Part shown: piece after piece, positions 17,415-26,002 of the stretch | Layout: each line of letters opens with the position of its first letter | Position numbering within the stretch: position 1 is the stretch's first letter | From: UBA1563 sp041671545 | Lineage (GTDB): Bacteria; Bacteroidota; Ignavibacteria; Ignavibacteriales; Ignavibacteriaceae | Direction of reading: 5' to 3' | DNA length: 64,000 bases | NCBI GenBank assembly: GCA_041671545.1 | Contig: JBAZBI010000003.1 | Span: forward strand, 124,001-188,000 | Notes under the pieces: generated by a model | What the model saw: only the letters and a program-made list of their open reading frames with translations | Told to the model about the DNA's origin: nothing | The model's database searches: none | Position numbers and translations under genes: made by a program

Positions 17415-19325
17415 TTATTCAAACCGACTAACGATCGTCATGTTTTGATGATTGCAAATATCTTTAGCTTCAGAAGTAAACAAAAAATCGATTCGATCTT
17501 TATAGTACCCGGTGATTTTCCCACGCACCATTTTTAATGTACTGTTCATAAAATGATTTTGTTCCGTGAATCCTTCCCCTAAAATTGCAACCGCCGAAGG
17601 AAGCCATCGCGAGGGAAATGTTCCGGCAAATTTTCCACCTTCTTTAAATTGTGATATTTCTGATTCGAGTTTTTTCAATGCTGCTGTTTGCCCTTCTTTT
17701 GTATTGAAGTTGAGATGCAATTCTTTCAAATATCGATTGAGCGTTTCTTTATTTGGAACAACCAACGCTACAGTATAAGGAGATTGATTATTGTACAACA
17801 TCATCTGTTCGATAAATGGAGAACTTTCCGTAACCGCTTCTTCAATTCCTTCCGGACTATATTTTTCACCATCGTTTGAAATAAGCAGACTTTTAAATCT
17901 GCCGAGAATGTAAAGAAATCCGTCTGCGTCAAGATAACCCAAATCACCGGTGTAAAGCCATCCATCTTTCAAGGTTTCCGCGGTAGCTTTTTCATTTTTC
18001 CAATAACCCGCCATCACGTTTTCGCCTTTAACAACAAGCTCGCCACTTTGTCCAACGGGGAGTTCATTTCCTTTATCATCACAAATTTTCACCTGGAGAT
18101 TTTTTACAATTTTTCCCGATGATCCAAGTTTGTGACAAACCGGAACATTTGCTGAAATAACCGGCGCCGCTTCCGTCAATCCATATCCTTGAAACATTGG
18201 TGTGCCGATAGCATAAAAAAATCTTTGCAATTCAATATCGAGCAGGGCGCCGCCGCCGATAAAAAATTCAAGTTTGCCTCCGAAACCTTTTCTAATTTTA
18301 CTAAAGATGAGTTTATCATAAAGTTTGTAAAGAGGAAGTTTTAATTTTTTAAATCCTTTACCGCGATCAATTCCAAATCCATTGTAATCGTAAGCTAATT
18401 TTAATGCCGCATTAAATAACTTCTCAACTTTTTCTCCTTTGTCATGTATTCCGTTTTCTATATTTTTTCTAAAATTTTTCGCGAGCGACGGAACGCTTAA
18501 AAGGAACGACGGTTTTATCTCCTTAATATTTAGCGGGATGTTGCGTAACGTTTCCATTAGAGTTTTGCCCGATTTTATTGCCGCCATACTTGCCCCATTT
18601 TTCATCAATGTGTAAATGCCGGCTGTGTGTGCAAAGCAATGATCCCAGGGAAGAATAAGTAACGAAACATATTCTTGTGGAATTGGAAGAAGAGCTGTGG
18701 CTTGTTCAACATTAGCAGTATAATTTCTATGAGTTAAAATAATTCCTTTCGGATCGGCGGTTGTGCCGGAAGTGTAACAAATGTTGGCATAGTCATTTTC
18801 TTTTACTTCCTGCCAACGTTTTTCGAATTCTTTTTTATGCGTCTTTAAATATTCTTCTCCTCTTTTCATCAAATCAATTTTGGTGATTTCATCTTTGTCC
18901 TGATCTGCTACTTCATCAAAGAGAATTATTTTTTCAAGTTCGGGTAGATCATTCTTGATTGATTTTATTTTTGCGCGCTGATTTTTTGAAACCATCACCA
19001 TTTTGCATCCGGAATGCGCGAGACGGAATTTAAGTTCAGCAGGTTCATCAAGTTTTATTGAGATTGGAACATCGATTGCGCCCGAATAGAGAACACCAAG
19101 TTCAGCCATCACCCAATCGTTTCTCCCCTCAGAAATAAGAGCGACCCTATCGCCAACATTTAAACCTATCGCTTGTAATCCGGCTGCAAAATTATTAACG
19201 AGATTTTGCATTTGTCCATAAGTGGTACCGTCATACTTATCGGAAGTATTTTCCCACATGAGAACATTGTTTGAATATTTTTTAACGCTTTCTTCAAAGA
19301 GTTGCGGAAGAGTTCTTTCTAACAT
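17415..19325 (-). CDS. AMP-forming acyl-CoA synthetase (long-chain fatty acid-CoA ligase type)
   Basis: 636 residues. The ANL superfamily motifs are clear: the phosphate-binding loop YTSGTTADPKG (184-194), GYGLTEAAPVISA, GWLYTGDLGYLDADGFLYI and ILGRFKSLLISNDGEKYSPE. The C-terminal lysine region is seen in STLKMVRGKI. It activates a carboxylic acid to its CoA ester with ATP. It is the first gene of the operon, with GGAG upstream of the ATG, and is followed after ~100 bp by the GNAT-like gene. In context it could activate the acid released downstream of ring opening, or a fatty acid unrelated to it. The acid specificity cannot be read from the sequence. Confidence 0.92.
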   Translation of the reverse strand: MLERTLPQLFEESVKKYSNNVLMWENTSDKYDGTTYGQMQNLVNNFAAGLQAIGLNVGDRVALISEGRNDWVMAELGVLYSGAIDVPISIKLDEPAELKFRLAHSGCKMVMVSKNQRAKIKSIKNDLPELEKIILFDEVADQDKDEITKIDLMKRGEEYLKTHKKEFEKRWQEVKENDYANICYTSGTTADPKGIILTHRNYTANVEQATALLPIPQEYVSLLILPWDHCFAHTAGIYTLMKNGASMAAIKSGKTLMETLRNIPLNIKEIKPSFLLSVPSLAKNFRKNIENGIHDKGEKVEKLFNAALKLAYDYNGFGIDRGKGFKKLKLPLYKLYDKLIFSKIRKGFGGKLEFFIGGGALLDIELQRFFYAIGTPMFQGYGLTEAAPVISANVPVCHKLGSSGKIVKNLQVKICDDKGNELPVGQSGELVVKGENVMAGYWKNEKATAETLKDGWLYTGDLGYLDADGFLYILGRFKSLLISNDGEKYSPEGIEEAVTESSPFIEQMMLYNNQSPYTVALVVPNKETLNRYLKELHLNFNTKEGQTAALKKLESEISQFKEGGKFAGTFPSRWLPSAVAILGEGFTEQNHFMNSTLKMVRGKITGYYKDRIDFLFTSEAKDICNHQNMTIVSRFE

Positions 19326-19569
19326 AGAGACTCCAAAATAATTTTAAGATTAATGCAGTTAACACGAAAAAATCAATTGTGAGTTTCACTTTACAACCTC
19401 ACAACACAAAAAAAAATAATGAACGCCGAACAAAGAATGCAGAACATCGAAGGACAAAAACTTTATCATTCACTATTCCTTGATCATTATTCGATATTCA
19501 ATTATCGTCAAGATGTTCCAAACAATAATTCTTAACAAACCTATAGATTTATTTTTGGTGAATGATTAC

Positions 19570-20262
19570 TTAAATTGTATTTATTGTAATAAATGCTCTC
19601 TTTGCTTCTTCAACAAACTTCTTCACTTTGTCAAAATCTTTTCGTCCATCAAAGCCTTCAACACCGGTGTGTGTATCAACTCCGGCTGGTTTTACCGCTA
19701 TCATCGCCTCATAAACATTTAAATGATTTATTCCTCCGGCAAGAATAACAGGTTTGCTTGAAAGCTGAACAAGTCTTTTGCTTAATTTCCAATCGTGCGT
19801 TTTGCCGGTAGCGCCGCTCGCTCCGGTTGAAGGATCAAATGTATCGGTAATAAAAGCATCCATATATTTTTGAGTTGAGGAAACGATATTTTCAAGCTCG
19901 CCAATATTTCCTCCTCTCATTACAAGGCTTTTTATTATGTTCAACTCCGGAGCGATGGATTTCAATTTTCGTAGTTCATCAATTGAAATATCACCATGAA
20001 GCTGGATGATCTCAACATTTAGTTTTTTACAAAATTCAATTATTTCATCGGCTTGATTAAGATAAGTTATGGCAACAGATTTTACGCGGTCTTTTGTTTG
20101 AGCAATTATCGATGCAGCTTCCTCTTCCGTACAATCTTCTTTATTTACCGGAAGACGAAGAGGAAAACCAAGAAAGTTTACTCCGCAGTTGATTAACATT
20201 TCGGCTTCGGCAAGATCAATAATGCCCGCTACTTGAATAAATTTGGAGAAATCTGTCATCAT
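19570..20262 (-). CDS. TrpF-like (phosphoribosylanthranilate isomerase-like) barrel protein with altered active site
   Basis: 230 residues with the TIM-barrel layout of TrpF: VEIIQLHGD (strand 3), ITDTFDPSTGASGATGKTHDW (written here by key residues D-T and GATG), KPVILAGGINHLNV and GVDTHTGVEG near the end, with phosphate-binding glycines. The general acid Asp is present in ITDTF. The general-base Cys of TrpF (KxCGxT) is replaced: the sequence reads IQVAGIIDLAEAEML, with Ala in place of Cys. The SPR arginine that contacts substrate is also absent (LPVNKED). No other tryptophan genes are nearby. It is either a divergent TrpF or a paralogue with another role. It follows the catabolic operon on the same strand, but its position gives no function. 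Confidence 0.72.
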   Translation of the reverse strand: MMTDFSKFIQVAGIIDLAEAEMLINCGVNFLGFPLRLPVNKEDCTEEEAASIIAQTKDRVKSVAITYLNQADEIIEFCKKLNVEIIQLHGDISIDELRKLKSIAPELNIIKSLVMRGGNIGELENIVSSTQKYMDAFITDTFDPSTGASGATGKTHDWKLSKRLVQLSSKPVILAGGINHLNVYEAMIAVKPAGVDTHTGVEGFDGRKDFDKVKKFVEEAKRAFITINTI

Positions 20263-20455
20263 TTTAGTTTTACGAGTTATCTTTAAAAAATAGTTGGCGA
20301 AATTTAACGAAAAAAGTTTTGTCGTGAATGATTTTTTGTCTACTACAGAACAAAAACAAATTTGCAGTTTGATTAAACCATTTCTCCATGTCTCATGTCA
20401 AATTAATTCAGAAAAAGGTTCTATTTTAAAGACAATAAAATGAAGGAGAATGAAA

Positions 20456-20812
20456 ATGTACAAAGCGATTTTATTATTTGCGTTAATTCTTTTTGTCAGT
20501 TCATCTGTAATTTCAGCACAAGGACGAATGACCCACGAGGAGAGAGTGCAACAACTAAAAGAAAGACTAAAACTTACCGACGACCAAACCAAAAAGATTG
20601 ACGCCATTCTTATTAAATCCGAAAAAAAACGTGAAGAGATGAGGAATTCCGGCGATATGGGAAATATGAGAGAAACGATGATGAAAAACATGGAAGAAAC
20701 AAATAACCAAGTCCTCAAAATTCTAAAACCGGCACAGAAAGAAGAATTCAAAAAAATGGTTGAAGAAAGAAAAAGCCGGATGCAGGGACAACGGCGTAAC
20801 AGACCACAATAA
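20456..20812 (+). CDS. Small periplasmic Spy/CpxP-like protein
   Basis: 118 residues from the ATG at 20456, which has AAGGAG seven bases upstream; the ATG two codons earlier is too close to that site. A signal peptide (MYKAILLFALILFVSSSVISA) is followed by a charged, helical, Met-rich mature protein with LKLTDDQTKKI, the LTxxQ motif of the Spy/CpxP family, and a basic C-terminus. Such proteins act as periplasmic chaperones or envelope-stress or metal sensors. It heads the MacA-MacB-TolC genes, as is common in Bacteroidota. Confidence 0.75.
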   Translation: MYKAILLFALILFVSSSVISAQGRMTHEERVQQLKERLKLTDDQTKKIDAILIKSEKKREEMRNSGDMGNMRETMMKNMEETNNQVLKILKPAQKEEFKKMVEERKSRMQGQRRNRPQ

Positions 20813-20853
20813 TATCCGTATATCTTAACCTCACATAGCATAAGAGATAAATC

Positions 20854-22149
20854 ATGAAGAAAAAGGTTTTAATTATTTCTCCGATCGTAATTGCAGTTGC
20901 GTTATTAATCTATTTTTTCTTTTTTCAAGAAGATGAAAAAGAAACAAAATTTACTTTTACTGAAATTACTCGCGGCGATTTAAATGTAATCATAAGCAGT
21001 TCGGGCACTATTCAAGCCATCAAAACTGTTGATGTAGGAACTCAAGTGTCCGGCAAAATCGATCAACTGCTGGTTGATTTTAACAGCCAGGTAAGAAAAG
21101 GACAATTACTTGCAGTTCTTGATACCGTTGTTTTAGCGGCTTCGGTTAGAGATGCGCAATCAAGTCTAGATAGGGCAAAAGCTCAATATGATCAAGCAGT
21201 CGCTGTTCATGAAAGGAACAAACAACTTTACGAAAAGAATTTTATGAACGAAGTTGATTTTATAGCATCCAAGACAAACGTACAGGTCTTACTCGCTTCC
21301 CAAAAATCTGCTGTTACCGCTCTTGAAAGAGCAAAATTAAATTTAGGATATGCTTATCTCTATTCGCCAATTTCAGGAACGATAATCAATCGAAGCGTTG
21401 AGCAAGGACAAACCGTTGCGGCAAGTTTATCAGCGCCAACTATTTTTACAATTGCTGAAGACCTTTCCTCTATGCGCATTTTAACAAATGTGGATGAAAG
21501 CGACATCGGACAAATTAAAATGGGACAAAAAGTTCAGTTCACCGTTCAAGCTTTTTCCGATAAAAAATTTGATGGAGAAGTAACGCAGATCAGGTTAAAC
21601 CCAAATGTTGTTTCCAACATTGTGAATTATGTGGTGGTCGTTAATGCTGAAAATAAGGATAAAGTTCTTTTACCGGGAATGACGGCAACCGTTGATTTCT
21701 ACGTCGATTTCAGAGAAAATGTTTTGCTGATTCCAAATGTTGCTTTAAGATTTCAACCCACAGAAGAAATGACAGCCGAGCTCACAAAGAATAGAGAAAA
21801 AGAATTAGCAAATCTTCCCGATAGCGTTAAACAAAGGATGCAAAGTCAAGGCGGCAGCAGACAATCCGGCGGGGGAATGATGGGAGGCGGCAATAATCAT
21901 GGGAAGAGAAAAGGCATTAACAGAGTCTGGTATTTCGATGAAAATAATAAACTGCAGATGAGTATGCTTTTTGCAGGATTAACAGACGGGAAAAACACGG
22001 AAATAGCGCGAGGACGAAATTTAAAAGAAGGAATGAAAATTATTTCCGGAATAATTGAAAACAATACTCCGGCTACAACAACGAATACAAATCCATTTAA
22101 TCCACAGCCGCAAATGGGGAGCCGTGGACCTGGCGGAAGAGGATTTTAA
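20854..22149 (+). CDS. MacA-like periplasmic adaptor (HlyD/MFP family)
   Basis: 431 residues. An N-terminal membrane anchor (VLIISPIVIAVALLIYFFFF) is followed by a biotinyl-lipoyl-like domain (GTQVSGKIDQLLVDF), a coiled-coil hairpin (residues ~95-145), and beta-barrel and membrane-proximal domains. A Gly/Met/Ser-rich, poorly conserved insertion (SQGGSRQSGGGMMGGG) lies near residues 330-345, and the C-terminus is Pro/Asn-rich. The protein links an inner-membrane MacB-type ABC exporter to an outer-membrane TolC channel. The ATPase gene starts 16 bp downstream. Confidence 0.88.
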   Translation: MKKKVLIISPIVIAVALLIYFFFFQEDEKETKFTFTEITRGDLNVIISSSGTIQAIKTVDVGTQVSGKIDQLLVDFNSQVRKGQLLAVLDTVVLAASVRDAQSSLDRAKAQYDQAVAVHERNKQLYEKNFMNEVDFIASKTNVQVLLASQKSAVTALERAKLNLGYAYLYSPISGTIINRSVEQGQTVAASLSAPTIFTIAEDLSSMRILTNVDESDIGQIKMGQKVQFTVQAFSDKKFDGEVTQIRLNPNVVSNIVNYVVVVNAENKDKVLLPGMTATVDFYVDFRENVLLIPNVALRFQPTEEMTAELTKNREKELANLPDSVKQRMQSQGGSRQSGGGMMGGGNNHGKRKGINRVWYFDENNKLQMSMLFAGLTDGKNTEIARGRNLKEGMKIISGIIENNTPATTTNTNPFNPQPQMGSRGPGGRGF

Positions 22150-22165
22150 TAAGGAAAATATAACT

Positions 22166-22918
22166 TTGGAAAATATTTTAATTAAAACCGTTGATCTTAC
22201 TAAAACATATATTGTCGGTGAGATCGAAGTGCATGCGTTGAAGTCTGTAAACATCTCGATCCAAAAAGGAGAATTCGTTGCAATCATGGGAGCTTCGGGC
22301 TCCGGCAAATCTACCTTGATGAATCTTTTGGGATGTCTGGATATGCCGAGTTCCGGTGATTACTTTCTCGATGGAATAAACACAAGCAGACTTCCACAAA
22401 ACGAATACGCCCATATTCGAAATCAAAAAATCGGTTTTGTGTTTCAAGGTTTCAATTTACTTTCTCGTACAACTGCTCTTGAGAATGTAGAACTTCCTCT
22501 AATGTACGATAGGCTTGAAAAGGTTAAAAACCACCAAAAGCAGGCTGCCGAAGCTCTAAAAAGAGTTGGACTTGCAGACAGAATGCATCATATCCCCAGC
22601 CAACTTTCCGGCGGACAGCAGCAAAGGGTCGCACTTGCAAGAGCATTAGTTAACGAACCGGCATTGCTCTTAGCTGATGAACCAACCGGAAATCTTGACA
22701 GCGTTACTTCAGTTGAAGTGTTTAATCTTTTTCAGAAATTAAATGATGAAGGAATTACCATTGTAATGGTAACGCACGAAAGAGATTTTGCTGCGTTCGC
22801 AAAAAGAATTATTGAAATGCGCGACGGAAGAGTAATTAGAGATGCTCCAATCAAAGATCGTCTTAATGCAGAAGAAGAATTAAAAAAAGCTATCGCTGCT
22901 GCCGATATATCGGAATAA
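22166..22918 (+). CDS. MacB-type ABC exporter ATPase
   Basis: 250 residues from TTG at 22166, preceded by AAGGA and placed just after the adaptor stop. A frame extending back to 22055 would overlap the adaptor and lacks family sequence. The motifs are Walker A GASGSGKST, Q-loop FVFQGFNLL, signature LSGGQQQRVALARAL, Walker B LLLADEPTG and H-loop MVTHER, in the order typical of the LolD/MacB ATPase family. It powers the FtsX-like permease encoded 12 bp downstream. Unlike E. coli MacB, the ATPase and permease are separate polypeptides. Confidence 0.92.
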   Translation: MENILIKTVDLTKTYIVGEIEVHALKSVNISIQKGEFVAIMGASGSGKSTLMNLLGCLDMPSSGDYFLDGINTSRLPQNEYAHIRNQKIGFVFQGFNLLSRTTALENVELPLMYDRLEKVKNHQKQAAEALKRVGLADRMHHIPSQLSGGQQQRVALARALVNEPALLLADEPTGNLDSVTSVEVFNLFQKLNDEGITIVMVTHERDFAAFAKRIIEMRDGRVIRDAPIKDRLNAEEELKKAIAAADISE

Positions 22919-22930
22919 AAGGAAAAGACC

Positions 22931-24151
22931 ATGAATGCTAAAATTATTTTAAAGGTCGCGACAAGAAGTATCATGAAATCGCGAATGAGGAGTCTACTCA
23001 CTGCGTTGGGAATTATCATCGGAGTTGCTGCAGTAATTGTTATGGTTGCAATTGGCGATGGTGCCCAGAAAAAAGTTGAAGAACAAATTGCATCACTCGG
23101 CTCAAACTTAATCATCATAACACCGGGAGCTTCAAACTCAGGCGGTGTGAACAGAGGTTCTGGAACTTTTAACAGATTTACTTTTGAAGACATTGATAAA
23201 ATTAAAAACGAAGCAACTCTAATTAAGGGAGTTTCGCCCATCGTTGGTTCAGGCGGACAAGTAATTGGTGGTGTCGGGAATTGGTTCACAAGAATAAACG
23301 GCGTTTCTCCCGATTACTTGGACATTCGTCAATGGCCCTTAGAAAGTGGTGAATTTTTTACCGAACGAGACGAGATGGCAAGAGCTAAAGTGTGCGTACT
23401 TGGTTCTGAAATTGTAAAAAATTTATTTCCAAATGATGATCCGATCGGGCAGCAAATTAGAATTCGCAGCGTTCCATTTAAAGTGATCGGGGTGCTTAAA
23501 GAGAAAGGGCAATCTGCCGTCGGAACAAGTCAGGACGATATTATTTTGGCTCCATCAAAAACCGTAGGCGACCGTCTTTCGGGTGATCACTTACACCTCA
23601 ACTCAATTCAAGTAAGTGCGCTATCGAATAGTAAAATTCCCGCTACTATTGCAGAATTGAAAAGTATTATGAGAGAATCACATAAATTAAATCCCGGTGA
23701 AGATGATGATTTTACGATTCGCGATCAATCAGATCTTTCTGAAGCTGCAACAGCAACATCGCGTATCTTAACAATTCTTTTAGCCTCTGTTGCCGGTGTT
23801 TCGCTTGTTGTTGGCGGTATCGGCATTATGAATATCATGTTGGTTTCCGTAACTGAACGAACTCGTGAAATTGGCATTAGATTATCAGTCGGCGCGAGAG
23901 CTTCGGATATTTTAGTTCAATTTTTAACCGAAGCGACGGTGCTGAGTTTAACCGGCGGATTGATCGGCGTAGCGTTTTCTTTTTTGATGGTCTATGTTCT
24001 CAACCATTACACGGATCAAACGGCTTACATTAAACCGCAAATTATTATGATCGCATTTGGTTTTGCCGGAGCTATTGGAATATTTTTTGGTTTTTATCCG
24101 GCTCGAAAAGCAGCTTCATTAAATCCGATTGATGCTTTGAGATACGAATAA
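22931..24151 (+). CDS. MacB-type ABC permease (FtsX family)
   Basis: 406 residues. TM1 is near residues 18-45 (RSLLTALGIIIGVAAVIVMV). A large periplasmic MacB_PCD domain (~50-260) follows. Three C-terminal helices include LLASVAGVSLVVGGIGIMNI and the FtsX region VTERTREIGIRLSVGARASD. It works with the ATPase before it and the MacA-like adaptor in a mechanotransmission exporter. Substrates of the family include peptides, siderophores, toxins and macrolides; none can be chosen here. Confidence 0.92.
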   Translation: MNAKIILKVATRSIMKSRMRSLLTALGIIIGVAAVIVMVAIGDGAQKKVEEQIASLGSNLIIITPGASNSGGVNRGSGTFNRFTFEDIDKIKNEATLIKGVSPIVGSGGQVIGGVGNWFTRINGVSPDYLDIRQWPLESGEFFTERDEMARAKVCVLGSEIVKNLFPNDDPIGQQIRIRSVPFKVIGVLKEKGQSAVGTSQDDIILAPSKTVGDRLSGDHLHLNSIQVSALSNSKIPATIAELKSIMRESHKLNPGEDDDFTIRDQSDLSEAATATSRILTILLASVAGVSLVVGGIGIMNIMLVSVTERTREIGIRLSVGARASDILVQFLTEATVLSLTGGLIGVAFSFLMVYVLNHYTDQTAYIKPQIIMIAFGFAGAIGIFFGFYPARKAASLNPIDALRYE

Positions 24152-24174
24152 AATTAGGAATTGAGAATTACAGA

Positions 24175-24313
24175 GTTAGCAAAAATCCGCCGCGGCGGAC
24201 TGCGCAGAATGGCGAGAATATAAAACGGCTAAAAAAGTATAAATGAATGGATGAATGAAAATGAATGGATGAATGTTTTTCATTCAGTCATGCGACCATT
24301 CAATCATTCATCC
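24175..24313 (-). repeat. Composite 140-bp dispersed repeat, copy 1 (inverted)
   Basis: The left part is TTAGCAAAAATCCGCCGCGG continuing to the palindrome TCCGCCGCGGCGGA at 24186-24199. The right part is a GAATG/CATTC-rich stretch able to fold on itself. Read on the minus strand, the order and spacing match the copy at 37385-37524. It sits between macB-like and tolC-like genes and interrupts no gene. Confidence 0.6.
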
Positions 24314-24386
24314 TAAAATATTTGGTTCTGGTTACCATGTTAAAAATTAAAATTTTAAACATTATTCTACAAAAAGAGATACACTG

Positions 24387-25718
24387 ATGAAATTTTTCAA
24401 AATATTGATCTTGACTTTTATTATGACCGGCGTTTTCACCATCAACGCACAAGAAAAAATAACCTTACGGCAAGCTATAACAATAGCGCTGCATCAAAAC
24501 ACTTCTGTAATTAAAAGCGCTAATAATTTAGAAACTTCAAACGCTGCGGTAAAAAACGCTTACGGAAATTTTCTGCCGTCATTAAGCCTTGGCAGCAGCT
24601 GGAGCTGGCAGAGAGTGAGTAATAATAAAGTAACAAACCAACTTGATTATCTGGGTAATACACAAAATGTAAGTCAATCAGAAACCGATTCCAGAAGTTA
24701 TGGTATATCTTTAGGCGGTAACGTTACACTGTTCGATGGACTTGCGAACATTTCATCTCTAAATCAAAAGAAGAACGACCTGCAATCAGCAAAATATGAT
24801 CTTGATAAACTAAGACAGGATGTTTCGCTTCAAACCGTTAATCTTTTCATCACAATAACCAACAATGAAAAGATTCTTAAATTCCAGGAGGAAGATTTAA
24901 AGTACAACAAAGATATGCTGAACAAAGTTAAGGAGATGTTTGACTTGAGAATGAAGGCGAATGTTGATCTTTATGCGCAGGAATTTCAAACTTCCAACGC
25001 TCAACTCTCCTATCTTCAAGCAAAAAGTAATTATGAAAAGTCGAAGATTTCCTTGCTTAATTATTTATCAAAAGATATTTTACAAGATTATACGTTTGAG
25101 ATGGATTCTACTTACTTGCCGGAAACGATTAAAAACATTGATGATATTAATGCACTTTATAAAACCGCGCTAACGAACAGAAACGATTATCAAAGTTCAA
25201 AACTAAAATTTGAAAATTCGGAATATCAATTAACTTCTGCACGCGGCGGTTATTTACCAAGTCTTAGTGGGAATTATGGTTTTTCAACCAGCGCAACACA
25301 ACCAAAAGATTTATTAAGCAGAAAAGTTTATAGCTTCGGACTTTCGCTTAGTCTGCCCATTTTCTCCCGTTGGAGTACTGAGTTCGCAACACAATCAGCT
25401 CAAGTTCAAATTAAAAATACAAATGAAGACTTGAACGCTTTGGAAAGACAAATCAAAAGTGATTTGAAAAATGCTGTGCTTGATTTGCAGACAGCGGAAT
25501 TGCAATTACAGGTAACAAAAGCAGCTTTGAAATCGGCATTAGAAACATGGCAGATCAAACGGGATTCGTACACGCTTGGCTCTGCTACGTTTATTGATCA
25601 ACAGCAATCATACCGAGATTATGTGCAAGCGACTAACAACGCCATTGCCAGCGAATCAAATTATATCCTTAAACAATTTGGTTTGTTAAGTGCGCTTGGG
25701 CTTTTGAAAACCGAATAA
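24387..25718 (+). CDS. TolC-family outer-membrane efflux protein
   Basis: 443 residues. A signal peptide (FKILILTFIMTGVFTINAQ) is followed by two OEP repeats of about 200 residues: LRQAITIALHQNTSVIKSAN, then VSLQTVNLFITITNNEKILK, and in the second half SSKLKFENSEYQLTSARGGY and a long helical end. It forms the outer-membrane channel of a tripartite exporter and completes the set with the MacA/MacB-type genes upstream. The 235-bp gap before it holds a dispersed repeat rather than a gene. Confidence 0.9.
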   Translation: MKFFKILILTFIMTGVFTINAQEKITLRQAITIALHQNTSVIKSANNLETSNAAVKNAYGNFLPSLSLGSSWSWQRVSNNKVTNQLDYLGNTQNVSQSETDSRSYGISLGGNVTLFDGLANISSLNQKKNDLQSAKYDLDKLRQDVSLQTVNLFITITNNEKILKFQEEDLKYNKDMLNKVKEMFDLRMKANVDLYAQEFQTSNAQLSYLQAKSNYEKSKISLLNYLSKDILQDYTFEMDSTYLPETIKNIDDINALYKTALTNRNDYQSSKLKFENSEYQLTSARGGYLPSLSGNYGFSTSATQPKDLLSRKVYSFGLSLSLPIFSRWSTEFATQSAQVQIKNTNEDLNALERQIKSDLKNAVLDLQTAELQLQVTKAALKSALETWQIKRDSYTLGSATFIDQQQSYRDYVQATNNAIASESNYILKQFGLLSALGLLKTE

Positions 25719-25756
25719 TTATTTTAGAAAAATTATAACCCGAACAAAAAGTTGGA

Positions 25757-25850
25757 GATGAATGTTTGAAAGATTGAATGAAAAACATCAATCAATCCTA
25801 AATTAAAATCATTCATCCATTCATCTTCTTAGCGCGGCGAAACCGCTAAC
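25757..25850 (+). repeat. Composite dispersed repeat, degenerate copy 3
   Basis: It shares AGATTGAATGA, a CATTCATCCATTCAT block and a final GCGCGGCGAAACCGCTAAC with the full copies at 24175 and 37385. The GC palindrome is decayed. It lies in the spacer between convergent efflux operons. Confidence 0.45.
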
Positions 25851-25867
25851 CAAAACTTTTGATCTCA

Positions 25868-25941
25868 GAACAAGGATTAACGATTTTTGATTTTAGAAGT
25901 TAAAAAAAAAATCATAAATCGCTATTCGTTAATCCTTGTTC
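25868..25941. terminator. Long inverted repeat between convergent operons, possible bidirectional terminator
   Basis: Two perfect 16-base arms (GAACAAGGATTAACGA and its complement) enclose a 42-base A/T-rich centre with T- and A-runs. It lies 150 bp after the plus-strand tolC-like gene and 61 bp after the end of the minus-strand RND gene, where a shared terminator would be useful. It could equally be another dispersed hairpin repeat. Confidence 0.4.
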
Positions 25942-26002
25942 GTAAATCGTGTCCAAAAAATAAGAATTTAATCAAGGATACTTTTCATCTTCATTCATTC
26001 TG

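Noticed and set aside
22055..22165. Longer start for the MacB-type ATPase
   Set aside because: It would overlap the adaptor gene by ~95 bp and adds Gln/Arg-rich residues absent from the family. TTG 22166 with AAGGA fits better.
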